From a virus: DNA of 33,478 nucleotides. The notes beneath the pieces are model-generated. The model searched no databases and was not told the origin of the DNA. It saw only the letters and a list, made by a program, of their open reading frames with translations. Position 1 is the stretch's first letter, and every line of letters starts with the position of its first letter. The position numbers and the translations under genes are program-made. This document shows positions 1-7,189 of this stretch, piece by piece. The stretch is from positions 1-33,478 of the IMG/VR virus record IMGVR_UViG_3300005860_000225; one strand, written 5' to 3'.

Positions 1-7
1 CCTGAGT

Positions 8-1021
8 TTATAGAGGCTTTCCATCCTTACCGGTTGGTATAAAGCTTGAGTATGAGAACGCAATTCTATTGACCTTGAAACCGTTAACCTCTATAGCCGA
101 CCTTAACTCTTCATCATAACCTTCCAGCTCTATCTTATCGACATACTCGATCAGCTCGGGCAGTCGAGGTCTTATCGGGTCTTCTGGAGACATGGTGCCC
201 TTCCCCGTTATCGGCACCTCATAGTATCCTAATACTTTAGGTTGTGGTGCTGGCTCCCTTGACTCGGTCCTTATGAAGATACTTGACCACGCCAGATTCA
301 CTTCATGTCTGAGGAATGCGATGCCCCCTGATGTAATCGCCGTATCAGTAGCACTAAGCCTTAAACTGCCATCCCTATACGCCTCAAGCGTTGAGCCCAC
401 AATCCTGAATTTTAAGAGATATGCATGCACATTTGACAAATCAACCGCTTCCCTTGCCAGAGTTGTGCAAGTCCCTCCAACGAATTTATGTATTGCAAAG
501 TCCCCAGTAGAATATGGCGTGTCGAAGTCTAACACGTAGTAGTTGTTTGTATCCACGAACCTGAATGAGGCATTCCCCTTCGTCCCAACTACGATGTATT
601 CAATGTATCCATTCGTGAAGGTGTATTTTGTAGAGTAAACGCCTTCAGTTGCGCATGCTGCTGAACGGTAGAGGTATAGGCCTCTAGTAGCCCACTTAAC
701 GGTTGGGCTACCAAACACCGTGAAATCATTTGACACGTATCCCTTCACCACGCCCTTGTCCAATACTATAGCGACCCACCCCATCCATGTCTCAACATCG
801 GTTGGGTCTAGGAGGTTTAATGCTGTGGTTCCATCTGGCGAGAACCGTAGCTTCTTTAAATCGCTCCTAAACCATATCCTCCCTGCGGCTAGTGCCGGGT
901 CTGCGGTAAGGCCTTTAAGGGTTATGTAGTCCAGCGATGCCAGCTTAGCAGTCGTTACACTACCGTCCGGGTGGTCTATTGGTGTCTTTAGCCTGTGGTA
1001 ATCTAAGACTATGTCAGGCAT
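8..1021 (-). CDS. Lectin-like (concanavalin A/LamG fold) virion fibre or receptor-binding protein
   Basis: 337 residues and complete: a TAA stop lies at the left edge of the window. The first 70 residues have the look of a fibre N-terminus, with a DHPDGSVTTAKLAS segment followed by LKGLTADPALAAGRIWFRSD, a layout I associate with virus surface proteins. Residues ~105-255 look like a concanavalin A-like jelly roll, with FRFVDTNNYYVLDF, then LKFRIVGSTLEAYRDGSLRL and a final AITSGGIAFLRH strand. The start ATG has a GAGGTGATT ribosome site only three bases upstream, and a TATA-like CTTTTATTATG lies about 28 bases before it. No signal peptide or membrane segment is seen. Sampled lines of this gene are 48-52% G+C, above most sampled lines elsewhere. 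Binding of a host surface glycan is inferred from the fold. Confidence 0.72.
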   Translation of the reverse strand: MPDIVLDYHRLKTPIDHPDGSVTTAKLASLDYITLKGLTADPALAAGRIWFRSDLKKLRFSPDGTTALNLLDPTDVETWMGWVAIVLDKGVVKGYVSNDFTVFGSPTVKWATRGLYLYRSAACATEGVYSTKYTFTNGYIEYIVVGTKGNASFRFVDTNNYYVLDFDTPYSTGDFAIHKFVGGTCTTLAREAVDLSNVHAYLLKFRIVGSTLEAYRDGSLRLSATDTAITSGGIAFLRHEVNLAWSSIFIRTESREPAPQPKVLGYYEVPITGKGTMSPEDPIRPRLPELIEYVDKIELEGYDEELRSAIEVNGFKVNRIAFSYSSFIPTGKDGKPL

Positions 1022-1137
1022 TTAATCACCTCGTGCACGAATCTCATAATAAAAGATTGTGTATGTCATCAACAGAGCACCACTATATCCTTTACATATA
1101 ACTTTTTGTCGGAGACAACAAATAAGGTTAGCTATAG

Positions 1138-1380
1138 TCATAGCTGTATTCCGACGATCCTGAAAAGAAGAAGAAGAATAATTCCAATGCTGAGTCCTAG
1201 ACCGAACTGCGAGAGTTCCTCGTATGCAGTGTCACCCAATTTCCACTCTTGGTCAAGCTCGTAGAGAAGGAATATTAGGAACGAGACAGCTGTCAGTACA
1301 GGGCTTATGATGACGGACATAGATGATAGAAATCCAAAAGCTACGTGAGCAAGATTCTTAATGATTCCTCTCCAATCCAT
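1138..1380 (-). CDS. Small membrane protein, two to three hydrophobic segments
   Basis: 80 residues from the ATG at 1380. Two strong hydrophobic stretches are visible: one around residues 15-40 (SSMSVIISPVLTAVSFLIFL) and one at the C-terminus (GLGLSIGIILLLLFRIVGI). A charged linker, YELDQEWKLGDTAYEEL, joins them. I chose this ATG over upstream starts because a TATA box (minus strand CTTATATATATT, 1397-1408) sits about 25 bases before it, which fits a leaderless transcript. An upstream start would place the promoter inside the gene. No family is recognised. A role in membrane remodelling, egress or the virion envelope is possible but unproven. Confidence 0.6.
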   Translation of the reverse strand: MDWRGIIKNLAHVAFGFLSSMSVIISPVLTAVSFLIFLLYELDQEWKLGDTAYEELSQFGLGLSIGIILLLLFRIVGIQL

Positions 1381-1394
1381 GTTGAGGATCCCCA

Positions 1395-1430
1395 ACAATA
1401 TATATAAGCGAGGAATACTATATAATTTTT
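1395..1430. promoter_or_regulatory. Divergent promoter pair between the membrane protein and the hydrolase operon
   Basis: Minus strand TATA: CTTATATATATT (1397-1408), ~25 bases before ATG 1380, fitting a leaderless start. Plus strand TATA: TACTATATAATT (1417-1428), ~33 bases before ATG 1461. The two boxes are 8 bases apart, so the two promoters may compete. Confidence 0.5.
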
Positions 1431-1460
1431 CTTGGAGCAAACATTAAGAAGGTAACACTC

Positions 1461-1598
1461 ATGAAAGATCCAGGCACATGGAAAAAATTCATGCTTGAGA
1501 ACCCTCCTCCTGAACCAGAAGCAGTAGAGGAGATAGACGACGAATACTATGGCAAAGAGTATGCATACAGGAAGCTTGGATTACTTCCAGAGAGGTGA
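1461..1598 (+). CDS. Hypothetical 45-residue acidic protein
   Basis: A short open frame running from ATG to the TGA at 1596-1598, just before the cysteine-hydrolase-like gene. The protein starts MKDPGTWKKFMLENPPP, has an acidic middle (EAVEEIDDEYYGKE) and ends RKLGLLPER. It lies 35-45 bases downstream of a plausible TATA box (TACTATATAATT, 1417-1428), as expected for the first gene of a two-gene operon. Its last codons contain the GAGGTGAG ribosome site of the next gene, which suggests translational coupling. No family is recognised; it was too short for a 60-codon cutoff. Confidence 0.5.
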   Translation: MKDPGTWKKFMLENPPPEPEAVEEIDDEYYGKEYAYRKLGLLPER

Positions 1599-1603
1599 GA
1601 ATC

Positions 1604-2260
1604 GTGTGTAGGATAGATCGATGGCTAAGAAGAATATTCTACTCTGGTCCCTGCTATCCTTTCTCTGTTACTGAAGATGAGAGAAACTACTTGTTGCAGA
1701 CAAGAGCAAAGCTAGCTAGATGGATCACACTTGCAAATGCAGGAACCTTGGGTCCATCTCTGAAAGACACTCCTGTAGATGTTGCATTAGATATAGCAGA
1801 CATGGCAAACAAGCTGTATGACTGGTATGTCCCACCATTCACCATAGACAGAGTTAGACTGGAAGAAAATGAGCTTAACTCAATAATAAATGACCTGAAC
1901 GCTAAAGGAGGTCTCCAGCAGTGGCTAAGACTCGACGACAAATACTTCTCTGTAGATAGAAGCACTTTTGAAAAGATTATCCAATGGGACTGGACAGATA
2001 CCCGAAAGTATTTGTCAGATACTTTTGACTGCGACAAGTTCGCCATGTACTTTAAGAGCAGAATGGCCATAGACTTCGGGATAAATGCTGTGGGAGTTAT
2101 ATTTGACTACAGTGCCGGACATGCATACAACATTGTAATAATTAAGGATCAGCAAGGAGTAGAGTGGCTCCTATACGAGCCTCAGAATGACAACATCTTC
2201 AAGTACGAGGACAGAGACACAAAAATGTATAAAATGCAGAATTACTATTTGGTTCTCTGA
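1604..2260 (+). CDS. Papain/transglutaminase-like cysteine hydrolase
   Basis: 218 residues. The C-terminal half carries what looks like a Cys-His-Glu/Asp catalytic set: Cys143 in FDCDKFAMYFK, His173 in YSAGHAYNIVII, and Glu192/Asn195 in LLYEPQNDNIF. This order and spacing are typical of the papain-like/transglutaminase-like fold in proteins of phages and archaeal viruses. The N-terminal ~110 residues are helical and unassigned. I chose the GTG at 1604, because the ribosome site GAGGTGAG at 1592-1599 overlaps an alternative GTG at 1595 and is well spaced only from 1604. A T-run at 2264-2270 ends the operon. The substrate is unknown: a host surface protein, a virion precursor, or an amidase or transferase reaction are all possible. 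No signal peptide is visible, so it probably acts in the cytoplasm or as a virion part. Confidence 0.6.
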   Translation: MCRIDRWLRRIFYSGPCYPFSVTEDERNYLLQTRAKLARWITLANAGTLGPSLKDTPVDVALDIADMANKLYDWYVPPFTIDRVRLEENELNSIINDLNAKGGLQQWLRLDDKYFSVDRSTFEKIIQWDWTDTRKYLSDTFDCDKFAMYFKSRMAIDFGINAVGVIFDYSAGHAYNIVIIKDQQGVEWLLYEPQNDNIFKYEDRDTKMYKMQNYYLVL

Positions 2261-2272
2261 ATATTTTTTTGT
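2261..2272 (+). terminator. T-run terminator of the hydrolase operon
   Basis: Seven T at 2264-2270 just after the stop at 2260. Archaeal terminators are usually T-runs without a strong stem. The convergent gene ends at 2276. Confidence 0.45.
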
Positions 2273-2275
2273 TTC

Positions 2276-2515
2276 CTACCTTAGCATGATTAATAGCAAA
2301 TCTATAGCAATAGTTACCAGTATTCCTGCAACAATATACCAAGTCTTGGAGTCTACTTCTTTAATAGATTCTTCCACAGAGTCTATTTTCTTATCGAGGC
2401 TCTGCAAGGTTCTTTCTAATGAGTCTACCCTTGACTCTAATCGTGCTACTCTCTGAAGTAGATCAATCACTATTGGATCATTGCTACTTAGTCTGTGTTC
2501 TCTCTCATTTTCCAC
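2276..2515 (-). CDS. Coiled-coil protein with C-terminal membrane anchor
   Basis: 79 residues. Heptad-like leucine/valine spacing runs from about residue 17 to 50 (LLQRVARLESRVDSLERTLQ and onward), followed by one membrane segment at the C-terminus (WYIVAGILVTIAIDLLLIML). I chose the GTG at 2515 because a GAGGTG ribosome site lies six bases upstream; a TTG at 2563 would add 16 unlikely residues. The gene overlaps the end of the upstream 55-residue membrane protein by 11 bases, so the two are probably made together. The layout, a tail-anchored coiled coil next to a two-span protein, is like phage spanin or hemolysin XhlA-type accessory proteins, but I cannot show homology. Confidence 0.6.
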   Translation of the reverse strand: MENEREHRLSSNDPIVIDLLQRVARLESRVDSLERTLQSLDKKIDSVEESIKEVDSKTWYIVAGILVTIAIDLLLIMLR

Positions 2516-2672
2516 TCGAGACACCTCTCTCGTAGCCGTGCTTATAACCAAAGTAATAGCCAAGAACGGCTGTGATTATTGCTATTGCTTGCTCCGCGTT
2601 GAGTGAGTTGAGTATCAGTGCAATAAATGCTCCCATAACAACTGCTAGAGCGATCACATCTCTAGCTTCCAT
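2505..2672 (-). CDS. 55-residue two-span membrane protein, holin-like
   Basis: A short gene starting at ATG 2672, five bases after a GGGTGAT ribosome site. Residues 5-22 (DVIALAVVMGAFIALIL) and 27-43 (EQAIAIITAVLGYYFGY) are hydrophobic and joined by a short turn; the tail KHGYERGVSSGK is polar and basic. Size, two spans and a charged tail fit small phage holins, but many viral membrane proteins share this look. It overlaps the coiled-coil tail-anchored protein downstream, which supports a joint membrane role. Confidence 0.55.
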   Translation of the reverse strand: MEARDVIALAVVMGAFIALILNSLNAEQAIAIITAVLGYYFGYKHGYERGVSSGK

Positions 2673-2714
2673 AGCTATCACCCATAAATCTCGTGATACT
2701 TGATCTATGTTCGT

Positions 2715-2984
2715 TTATACTGCAGAGCATACATAGTCACCTTGATTTAGAGGTACGAGAAATGTTCCATTGTAGTCTACTAGTGTTCCTCCTGTACAAG
2801 TGGAGTTCTTTGATACAGTATATGTGTATGGTTTGAGTCCTGTTCCATCGAACACTACAGCATTTGTCGAGCACTGCTGGGTTACTGAATTGTATGAGCA
2901 GAAGTAGCCGTCAGCTTTAAACCCGCTTCCAGCGTAGTAGCTAATCAGAGCATCAGCTAAGGCTCCACATGTCGATTTAGCCAT
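2715..2984 (-). CDS. Hypothetical cysteine-containing small protein
   Basis: 89 residues with five cysteines spread along the chain (Cys6, in DGYFCSY, in TQQCS, in NSTCTGG and in DYVCSAV). The composition favours beta structure, with many Thr, Val, Gly and Tyr. Disulfides would suit a protein outside the cell or in the virion of a hyperthermophile, yet no signal peptide is present. The ATG start overlaps the end of the upstream gene by 28 bases. No family is recognised. Confidence 0.5.
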   Translation of the reverse strand: MAKSTCGALADALISYYAGSGFKADGYFCSYNSVTQQCSTNAVVFDGTGLKPYTYTVSKNSTCTGGTLVDYNGTFLVPLNQGDYVCSAV

Positions 2985-3124
2985 TGCTCAACCCTCATGT
3001 TCATTATAATTGCTTCTCTGAGAATTAGAAGCATAAGTGTCTCATAGTATCTCAGTCCCAGCTTCTTCGAGATCTCTGTAGCTTGATCCTTTAGTATCTC
3101 TAGGTCTCTTGCTAAAGACTCCAT
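2957..3124 (-). CDS. Hypothetical 55-residue helical protein
   Basis: Starts at the ATG at 3124, just after the stop of the upstream gene (GGGTTGAT ribosome site overlapping the start region). The sequence is all-helical: LARDLEILKDQATEISKKLG, then YYETLMLLILREAIIMN. This could be a small helix-turn-helix or dimerising helical hairpin, but no motif is diagnostic. The preceding and following genes are on the same strand with overlaps, so it belongs to a small operon. Confidence 0.45.
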   Translation of the reverse strand: MESLARDLEILKDQATEISKKLGLRYYETLMLLILREAIIMNMRVEQWLNRHVEP

Positions 3125-3131
3125 ATCAACC

Positions 3132-3320
3132 CTACTTTGACTCTTCAACTTTATCTACCTCTGTTCCGAATAGATTCTTTGCATGTTCCTTTATGAAACT
3201 TGGTATATCTCTTGCTTTATCTTCTCCCGTCATTACTATGAATGCTCTCCCATCTTCAAGAACTACTCCCACCACTATTGTTGATCCTTTTTTCTCCAGG
3301 ACCTTGAACTTTGCTTTCAT
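3132..3320 (-). CDS. Hypothetical 62-residue protein
   Basis: ATG at 3320 is preceded by GGGTGAGTGAG at good spacing. The N-terminal half looks like a small beta sheet (FKVLEKKGSTIVVGVVLEDG, then RAFIVMTGED) and the C-terminal half is a helix (IPSFIKEHAKNLFGTEVDKV). No known family is recognised. It lies 21 bases downstream of the HxH-repeat fibre gene and is probably cotranscribed with it. Confidence 0.5.
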   Translation of the reverse strand: MKAKFKVLEKKGSTIVVGVVLEDGRAFIVMTGEDKARDIPSFIKEHAKNLFGTEVDKVEESK

Positions 3321-3341
3321 GACTCACTCACCCCATATATT

Positions 3342-4208
3342 TTAAATCCATGCTGGAAGCACTAATATAGTTATGTTCTGGCCAGCGGCTGTAGCACCCG
3401 ATAAAGCGATTCCTATTACTCTGCTTATGCTGGAGCTAATAGAGACACCTGTAAGGAATGTGCCAGTACTTGTTGACACAGAAGTTACAGCAGATCCCGT
3501 AGTCGAGGATACTCCTGTTACAACTGATCCTGTTGTAGGTGTTACTCCAGCAACTACTGTGTTCCCTGATGTTGATGTTATGCCTGTAACTACCGTGGCA
3601 TAAGATTTGGATATTGCTGTTACTACGTATCCAGATGTTGTGCTGTGAGAATGTCTAAGGTAGCCACTAGAGTCTGTAGACCATCCTGTATCTGTTCCTA
3701 TTCCTCTGAGGTATGTTTCTGTTGTTACAGTAGCATCTGAGAGCACGCTTGAGGTCGTGAAATCTCTCTTGTCAACAGAGATGCTCTTTACAAAAGTATC
3801 GGTAGAAGTACTGACTCCTGTTACAAATGTTCCTGTACTTGTACTTACTCCTGTTACAGCAGTACCTGTAGATTGGCTTACGCCATGTGAATGTCCCGTA
3901 TATGCTACAACTCTTCCTGCAGTACTTGTTGAAAAAGTTACTGGGCTTCCCGGATTAATAGAGCCATCAGAAACTACTGTAGCTATGCCAAGAACTAGAA
4001 CATTGACCAATCCACCTGAGCTTGCAGAGCTAAGAGCTACACCTATGACGTTTGGGTATGATGACGATGATGGATACACCTTCCCGTCTGTGTGTAGGCT
4101 TACGACTTGGTTAGCAGTAATTGATGCTCCAGCTGTATATGTTCTTACAAACCCGCTTGGTGCAAGATTAAAGTCCGGAGATGCTCTAGAAGGATGCCAG
4201 AAACTCAT
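3342..4208 (-). CDS. Decoration/fibre protein: DUF2190-like domain with inserted 11-residue Ser/Thr repeats
   Basis: 288 residues. The first ~100 residues have the rhythm of the phage DUF2190/head-decoration fold: AGASITANQVVSLHTDGKVY, PNVIGVALSSASSGGLVNVL, then an alternating-strand segment GSPVTFSTSTAGRVVAYT. The last ~27 residues (SRVIGIALSGATAAGQNITI onward) match the second repeat of that fold, so the domain appears to be split by an insertion at residues ~105-260. The insertion consists of imperfect 11-residue units such as VVTGVSSTTGS and FVTGVSTSTGT. It also holds two HSH motifs (GHSHGVS, LRHSHST); HxH motifs bind iron in T4 long tail fibres. The ATG at 4208 is five bases after AGGTGG. 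A virion surface role is inferred. Confidence 0.62.
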   Translation of the reverse strand: MSFWHPSRASPDFNLAPSGFVRTYTAGASITANQVVSLHTDGKVYPSSSSYPNVIGVALSSASSGGLVNVLVLGIATVVSDGSINPGSPVTFSTSTAGRVVAYTGHSHGVSQSTGTAVTGVSTSTGTFVTGVSTSTDTFVKSISVDKRDFTTSSVLSDATVTTETYLRGIGTDTGWSTDSSGYLRHSHSTTSGYVVTAISKSYATVVTGITSTSGNTVVAGVTPTTGSVVTGVSSTTGSAVTSVSTSTGTFLTGVSISSSISRVIGIALSGATAAGQNITILVLPAWI

Positions 4209-4217
4209 ATATACCAC

Positions 4218-4586
4218 CTATATTGTCTCCATTACTTGGACAATGAACGAATATGGTATCGCTCTCAGTGTTCCTGCTGTCTGTGTAACAGTGATTCTTG
4301 GTTGAGTGTTAGCTGCAAGAGTCGTTGCTGGTATCCTCAGTACAGGTATAGATACAGGACCATTGAATGTCATCTCATCGCTTTTGACTCTGTTTGTTCC
4401 ATCTACTGCAATATAGATTCTTACAACAACAGTATCACCGCTTGCAAGGTTCTGAAGGCTTATCTGGCCCTCAAGTATGAAGTCATCTGACTGAGTGCTC
4501 AAGTTTATAATGTCTGTTTCTGTATTGAGAGCGCTAGGTGTAACTGACCCTTGATACTTTAATTTTTTAGCGATCCTTACTGGCAT
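4218..4586 (-). CDS. Beta-rich structural protein, paralogue of the gene at 7190
   Basis: 122 residues, predicted all-beta. It is clearly related over its full length to the 126-residue protein at 7190-7570. Shared segments include SVTPSALN(T/S)ET, the QSDD turn, LASGD(T/S)VV, YIAVDGTN and the C-terminal TVTQTAGTLR followed by a strand. The conserved turns with variable outer strands suggest a jelly-roll-like virion surface protein. Start ATG has GAGGTAAAA eight bases upstream. It lies between two other probable fibre genes on the same strand. The function is inferred only from fold type and context. Confidence 0.6.
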   Translation of the reverse strand: MPVRIAKKLKYQGSVTPSALNTETDIINLSTQSDDFILEGQISLQNLASGDTVVVRIYIAVDGTNRVKSDEMTFNGPVSIPVLRIPATTLAANTQPRITVTQTAGTLRAIPYSFIVQVMETI

Positions 4587-4593
4587 TTTATTT

Positions 4594-5157
4594 TTACCTC
4601 GACATCTGCACGTAGTAATTTATGGTTATTGAATCTCCTGCATCCCAGTTTAGAGATACACAAGTGAATGTTTTCCTTGCAAGCATTGTTCCACCTGTTG
4701 ATGCATTAAAGATTCCTGCTTCGCATACGTTCGCTGTGCCAGTAAGACCATCAGAGCTTGAAAATGTAGCTGATACTTGAGCAGTATCTCCGCTTATGCT
4801 CGTAGTAGTTTGTGTTATGGTAGCGGCTTTCCTCTTTATCTCCTGGACTAGAGCAGTATCAGTCGCGCTCTCAGTTGTTGTACCTGATCCTATTGCGAGA
4901 TATCCGAACTTAGTGTCTGTAAGACCGCTGAATATCAGCCTTATGATAGATGCTATGCCAGCATTAGTTATGATGTTCCTCAGCCAATAGTAGTCTTGGA
5001 ACGTTCCAGGTGCGCTGGAGAGTATGGGTTCTCCTGGTGGGTCGTCTATTTCCTCTTGCTTAGGACCTATGTATGCTTTGATCTTACCATCTTTGTCTCT
5101 CACTATTACTTCTACCCAACCATCAATCTTGGTTGTATCATGTTTCCCACTAGACAT
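4594..5157 (-). CDS. Phage-type fibre/collar-like structural protein
   Basis: 187 residues from the ATG at 5157, six bases after an AGGTG ribosome site; a GTG nine bases upstream overlaps that site and is less likely. The C-terminal ~120 residues follow a pattern I recognise from many phage and archaeal virus structural proteins: an IAIGSGTTTES-like element (here LAIGSGTTTES), TALVQEIKRKAATITQTTTS, then ANVCEAGIFNASTGGTMLAR and a final AGDSITINYYVQ strand. The N-terminal part starts with a GWVEVIVRDKDGKI strand pair. This is a beta-sandwich type module, usually of unknown exact role. It shares a bidirectional promoter with the plus-strand gene at 5218. Confidence 0.65.
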   Translation of the reverse strand: MSSGKHDTTKIDGWVEVIVRDKDGKIKAYIGPKQEEIDDPPGEPILSSAPGTFQDYYWLRNIITNAGIASIIRLIFSGLTDTKFGYLAIGSGTTTESATDTALVQEIKRKAATITQTTTSISGDTAQVSATFSSSDGLTGTANVCEAGIFNASTGGTMLARKTFTCVSLNWDAGDSITINYYVQMSR

Positions 5158-5187
5158 GTGGAACACCTATTAAGAATATTTGTCTGA

Positions 5188-5206
5188 GCTCGTTTAAATT
5201 TATTTT
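5188..5206. promoter_or_regulatory. Bidirectional promoter between 4594-5157 and 5218-6822
   Basis: The palindromic AAATTTA core is read as GTTTAAATTTATT on plus and AATAAATTTAAAC on minus. It lies ~20-25 bases before ATG 5218 and ~40 before ATG 5157. A symmetric TATA serving both directions is unusual. Confidence 0.5.
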
Positions 5207-5217
5207 GGAGTCGCTAA

Positions 5218-6822
5218 ATGTCATTTACAAGTGCTGCTCTAGCAAAGAATCTCCTGCTAAAGTCCTCAGTTGGAAGAAGATACGTCTCAAACATAAGTGA
5301 CTTAAGCAGAAGTGCCGACTTCATTCGTAGACTTCCGACTAAAAAACTAATAGAAGCATATAGAGGCACAGACAACATAAGTAGAAGACTTACTCTATAT
5401 AAGTCTTTTACAGACACCTCTAGGAATCTTGACTCAATCGCAAGACAAATACAGCTAAGCAAGACTAAAGACTCGAGCAAAGCTCTAGATGCTTTGAGAA
5501 AATCACCATTGAAGGTGCAACTAGATCTAATAAAGGGTATAGATCAAACAGCCTTGATAAAAGCGTATGTGCTTGCAATAAAGGATGTCCAGCTTGGAGA
5601 CTCGTATCCGATAGCAGTAAGAGGCAAGCTTCTTGTCGATTCATTCAGAGTTCTCGATGCATTGAGAAGAAGCATTGGAAAGAGGCTAGCAGATTTATCC
5701 AAGACAGCTGACGTTCTTCTACGCCAAGCAAAATTATACAGGATATTCTCTGATTTATCCATATCTAGCGACAGAATATCGAGGCAGGCTCGATTCTTAA
5801 GATCACCTATAGAAGTATTAAGAACTCTTGACCAGTACACAAGAGTAGCTTCATATATAAGGAGCGTTTCAGATATTTCTAGAAGCTCTGATATCTTAGC
5901 GAAACAGCTGAGATTGTTTAGTCCTTTCCACGACAGTATCAAAGCTTCCGATGCAGCTTCAAGAAAGCTTCAGTCTAAAAGAGATATTGTGGACTACATT
6001 CTTGGAGATTATGCGTTTACATCTCAACTTGTATTCATGAGAAGAATCTATGATTACTCCAAATTGATCGATGCCTTAGCAAAGACAGCTTCATATACAA
6101 GAACAGTAGGAGATTCTGTATTGCTTCAAGAAAAAATTTCGAGAATCGCTGCTCTGATTAGAGCATTCACAGATGCAGCTTCAGTTAAGGAAAGATTCTA
6201 TGAATCAGCATCATTCATCAGAACCATGAGTGATGTCCTGCTTGGAGACTTTTCGCTTATTAAGTCTAGAATTAAAACAATCTCAGACTCTATAGCAATT
6301 TACGATTCAGCTTATAGAAATCTAATGAAGACTCCAATAGATCTAATGAGAGTTCTGGAATCAATAGAGGCATTAAGAACAGCTATGGTAGTACTTAGAG
6401 ATACAATTATGGGTGATTTCCTAGAATATTCTATTACAATCAAGAACATTAGAGAGACTATAGCTGCTAGAGAAATTGTACGTAGAACTCTAACGATGTA
6501 TCCCAAAGAACTCATAAGAGTTTTGGAAGCGACAGAGGCATTTAAGACAGCTTTTGTAACACTAAGAGATTCGGTCATAGGAGTCTTCGATATATCCAAG
6601 TCTCTATCAGCAGGAATAGTTGACCAAGCAGAGGTATCAGATATAGCGACTAAGATAGCGTATATATTGGCAGGAATACCGGTCAGAAGAGTCTATACAT
6701 TTCCACAGAAACTGATAGCTCTAGTAGATACAGTGCAGTCAAGCGATCACAACACTAGAGTTGACTCCTGCAAGAACCTTCTAGAAATGTTTAAGAGAGT
6801 GAGAGACAAATTAAAGCAATAA
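5218..6822 (+). CDS. Repeat-built fibre-like protein (degenerate ~16-residue D/S/R repeats)
   Basis: 534 residues made almost wholly of imperfect short repeats of about 15-20 residues. A typical unit has a hydrophobic-Arg pair, a Ser/Thr-Asp step, then another Asp and Arg, as in FIRTMSDVLLGDFSLIKSR and YIRSVSDISRSSDILAKQL. Archaeal surface proteins with DTVxVSD-type repeats have a similar rhythm. A longer internal duplication is seen between ~379-405 (LMRVLESIEALRTAMVVLRD) and ~435-460 (LIRVLEATEAFKTAFVTLRD). No signal peptide or membrane span is present. The ATG is eight bases after GGAG. A long virion fibre or scaffold is the best guess. Confidence 0.6.
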   Translation: MSFTSAALAKNLLLKSSVGRRYVSNISDLSRSADFIRRLPTKKLIEAYRGTDNISRRLTLYKSFTDTSRNLDSIARQIQLSKTKDSSKALDALRKSPLKVQLDLIKGIDQTALIKAYVLAIKDVQLGDSYPIAVRGKLLVDSFRVLDALRRSIGKRLADLSKTADVLLRQAKLYRIFSDLSISSDRISRQARFLRSPIEVLRTLDQYTRVASYIRSVSDISRSSDILAKQLRLFSPFHDSIKASDAASRKLQSKRDIVDYILGDYAFTSQLVFMRRIYDYSKLIDALAKTASYTRTVGDSVLLQEKISRIAALIRAFTDAASVKERFYESASFIRTMSDVLLGDFSLIKSRIKTISDSIAIYDSAYRNLMKTPIDLMRVLESIEALRTAMVVLRDTIMGDFLEYSITIKNIRETIAAREIVRRTLTMYPKELIRVLEATEAFKTAFVTLRDSVIGVFDISKSLSAGIVDQAEVSDIATKIAYILAGIPVRRVYTFPQKLIALVDTVQSSDHNTRVDSCKNLLEMFKRVRDKLKQ

Positions 6823-6843
6823 ATAAGTGTGGGATGAAGAATT

Positions 6844-7185
6844 ATGAGCTCAATTGATGATCTAATATCCTCTTTGGAAAACATAGTCTCCACTATGAGG
6901 TATGTTAAGCCAGGAGATGAAATCAGAGCAGAAGATATAAATTCGCTGATAAGATACACTAAGACTGCAGTGGAGCTCATAAAAGCGATATATGATTTGT
7001 TTGTATCCAAGACTGGAAAGAAGCTTCCAACTGTGGAGTCATATATCAGCATAGCTGAGATGAGGTCAAGCTACCTTAAGGAAGTCATGAGCCTCGAAGT
7101 CATTTATCCTGACAACTACAATATGGTTATTGACACGCTTAAGCCAATAGAGCTTGCATTAATAGAGATTGAGAAAAATATTTAG
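6844..7185 (+). CDS. Small fibre-associated protein with PGD-type N-terminal motif
   Basis: 113 residues, 21 bases after the repeat-fibre gene and probably in its operon. The N-terminal part VKPGDEIRAEDINSLIRYTK resembles the short PGDxIxAxxxN motif seen at the start of many phage fibre and baseplate-linked proteins. A comparable element, RPGARLSTVWLNAIVDALNE, starts the protein at 7597-8076. The rest is helical (residues 45-113). It could attach or trimerise the upstream fibre protein, but that is inference. Confidence 0.5.
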   Translation: MSSIDDLISSLENIVSTMRYVKPGDEIRAEDINSLIRYTKTAVELIKAIYDLFVSKTGKKLPTVESYISIAEMRSSYLKEVMSLEVIYPDNYNMVIDTLKPIELALIEIEKNI

Positions 7186-7189
7186 GAAT

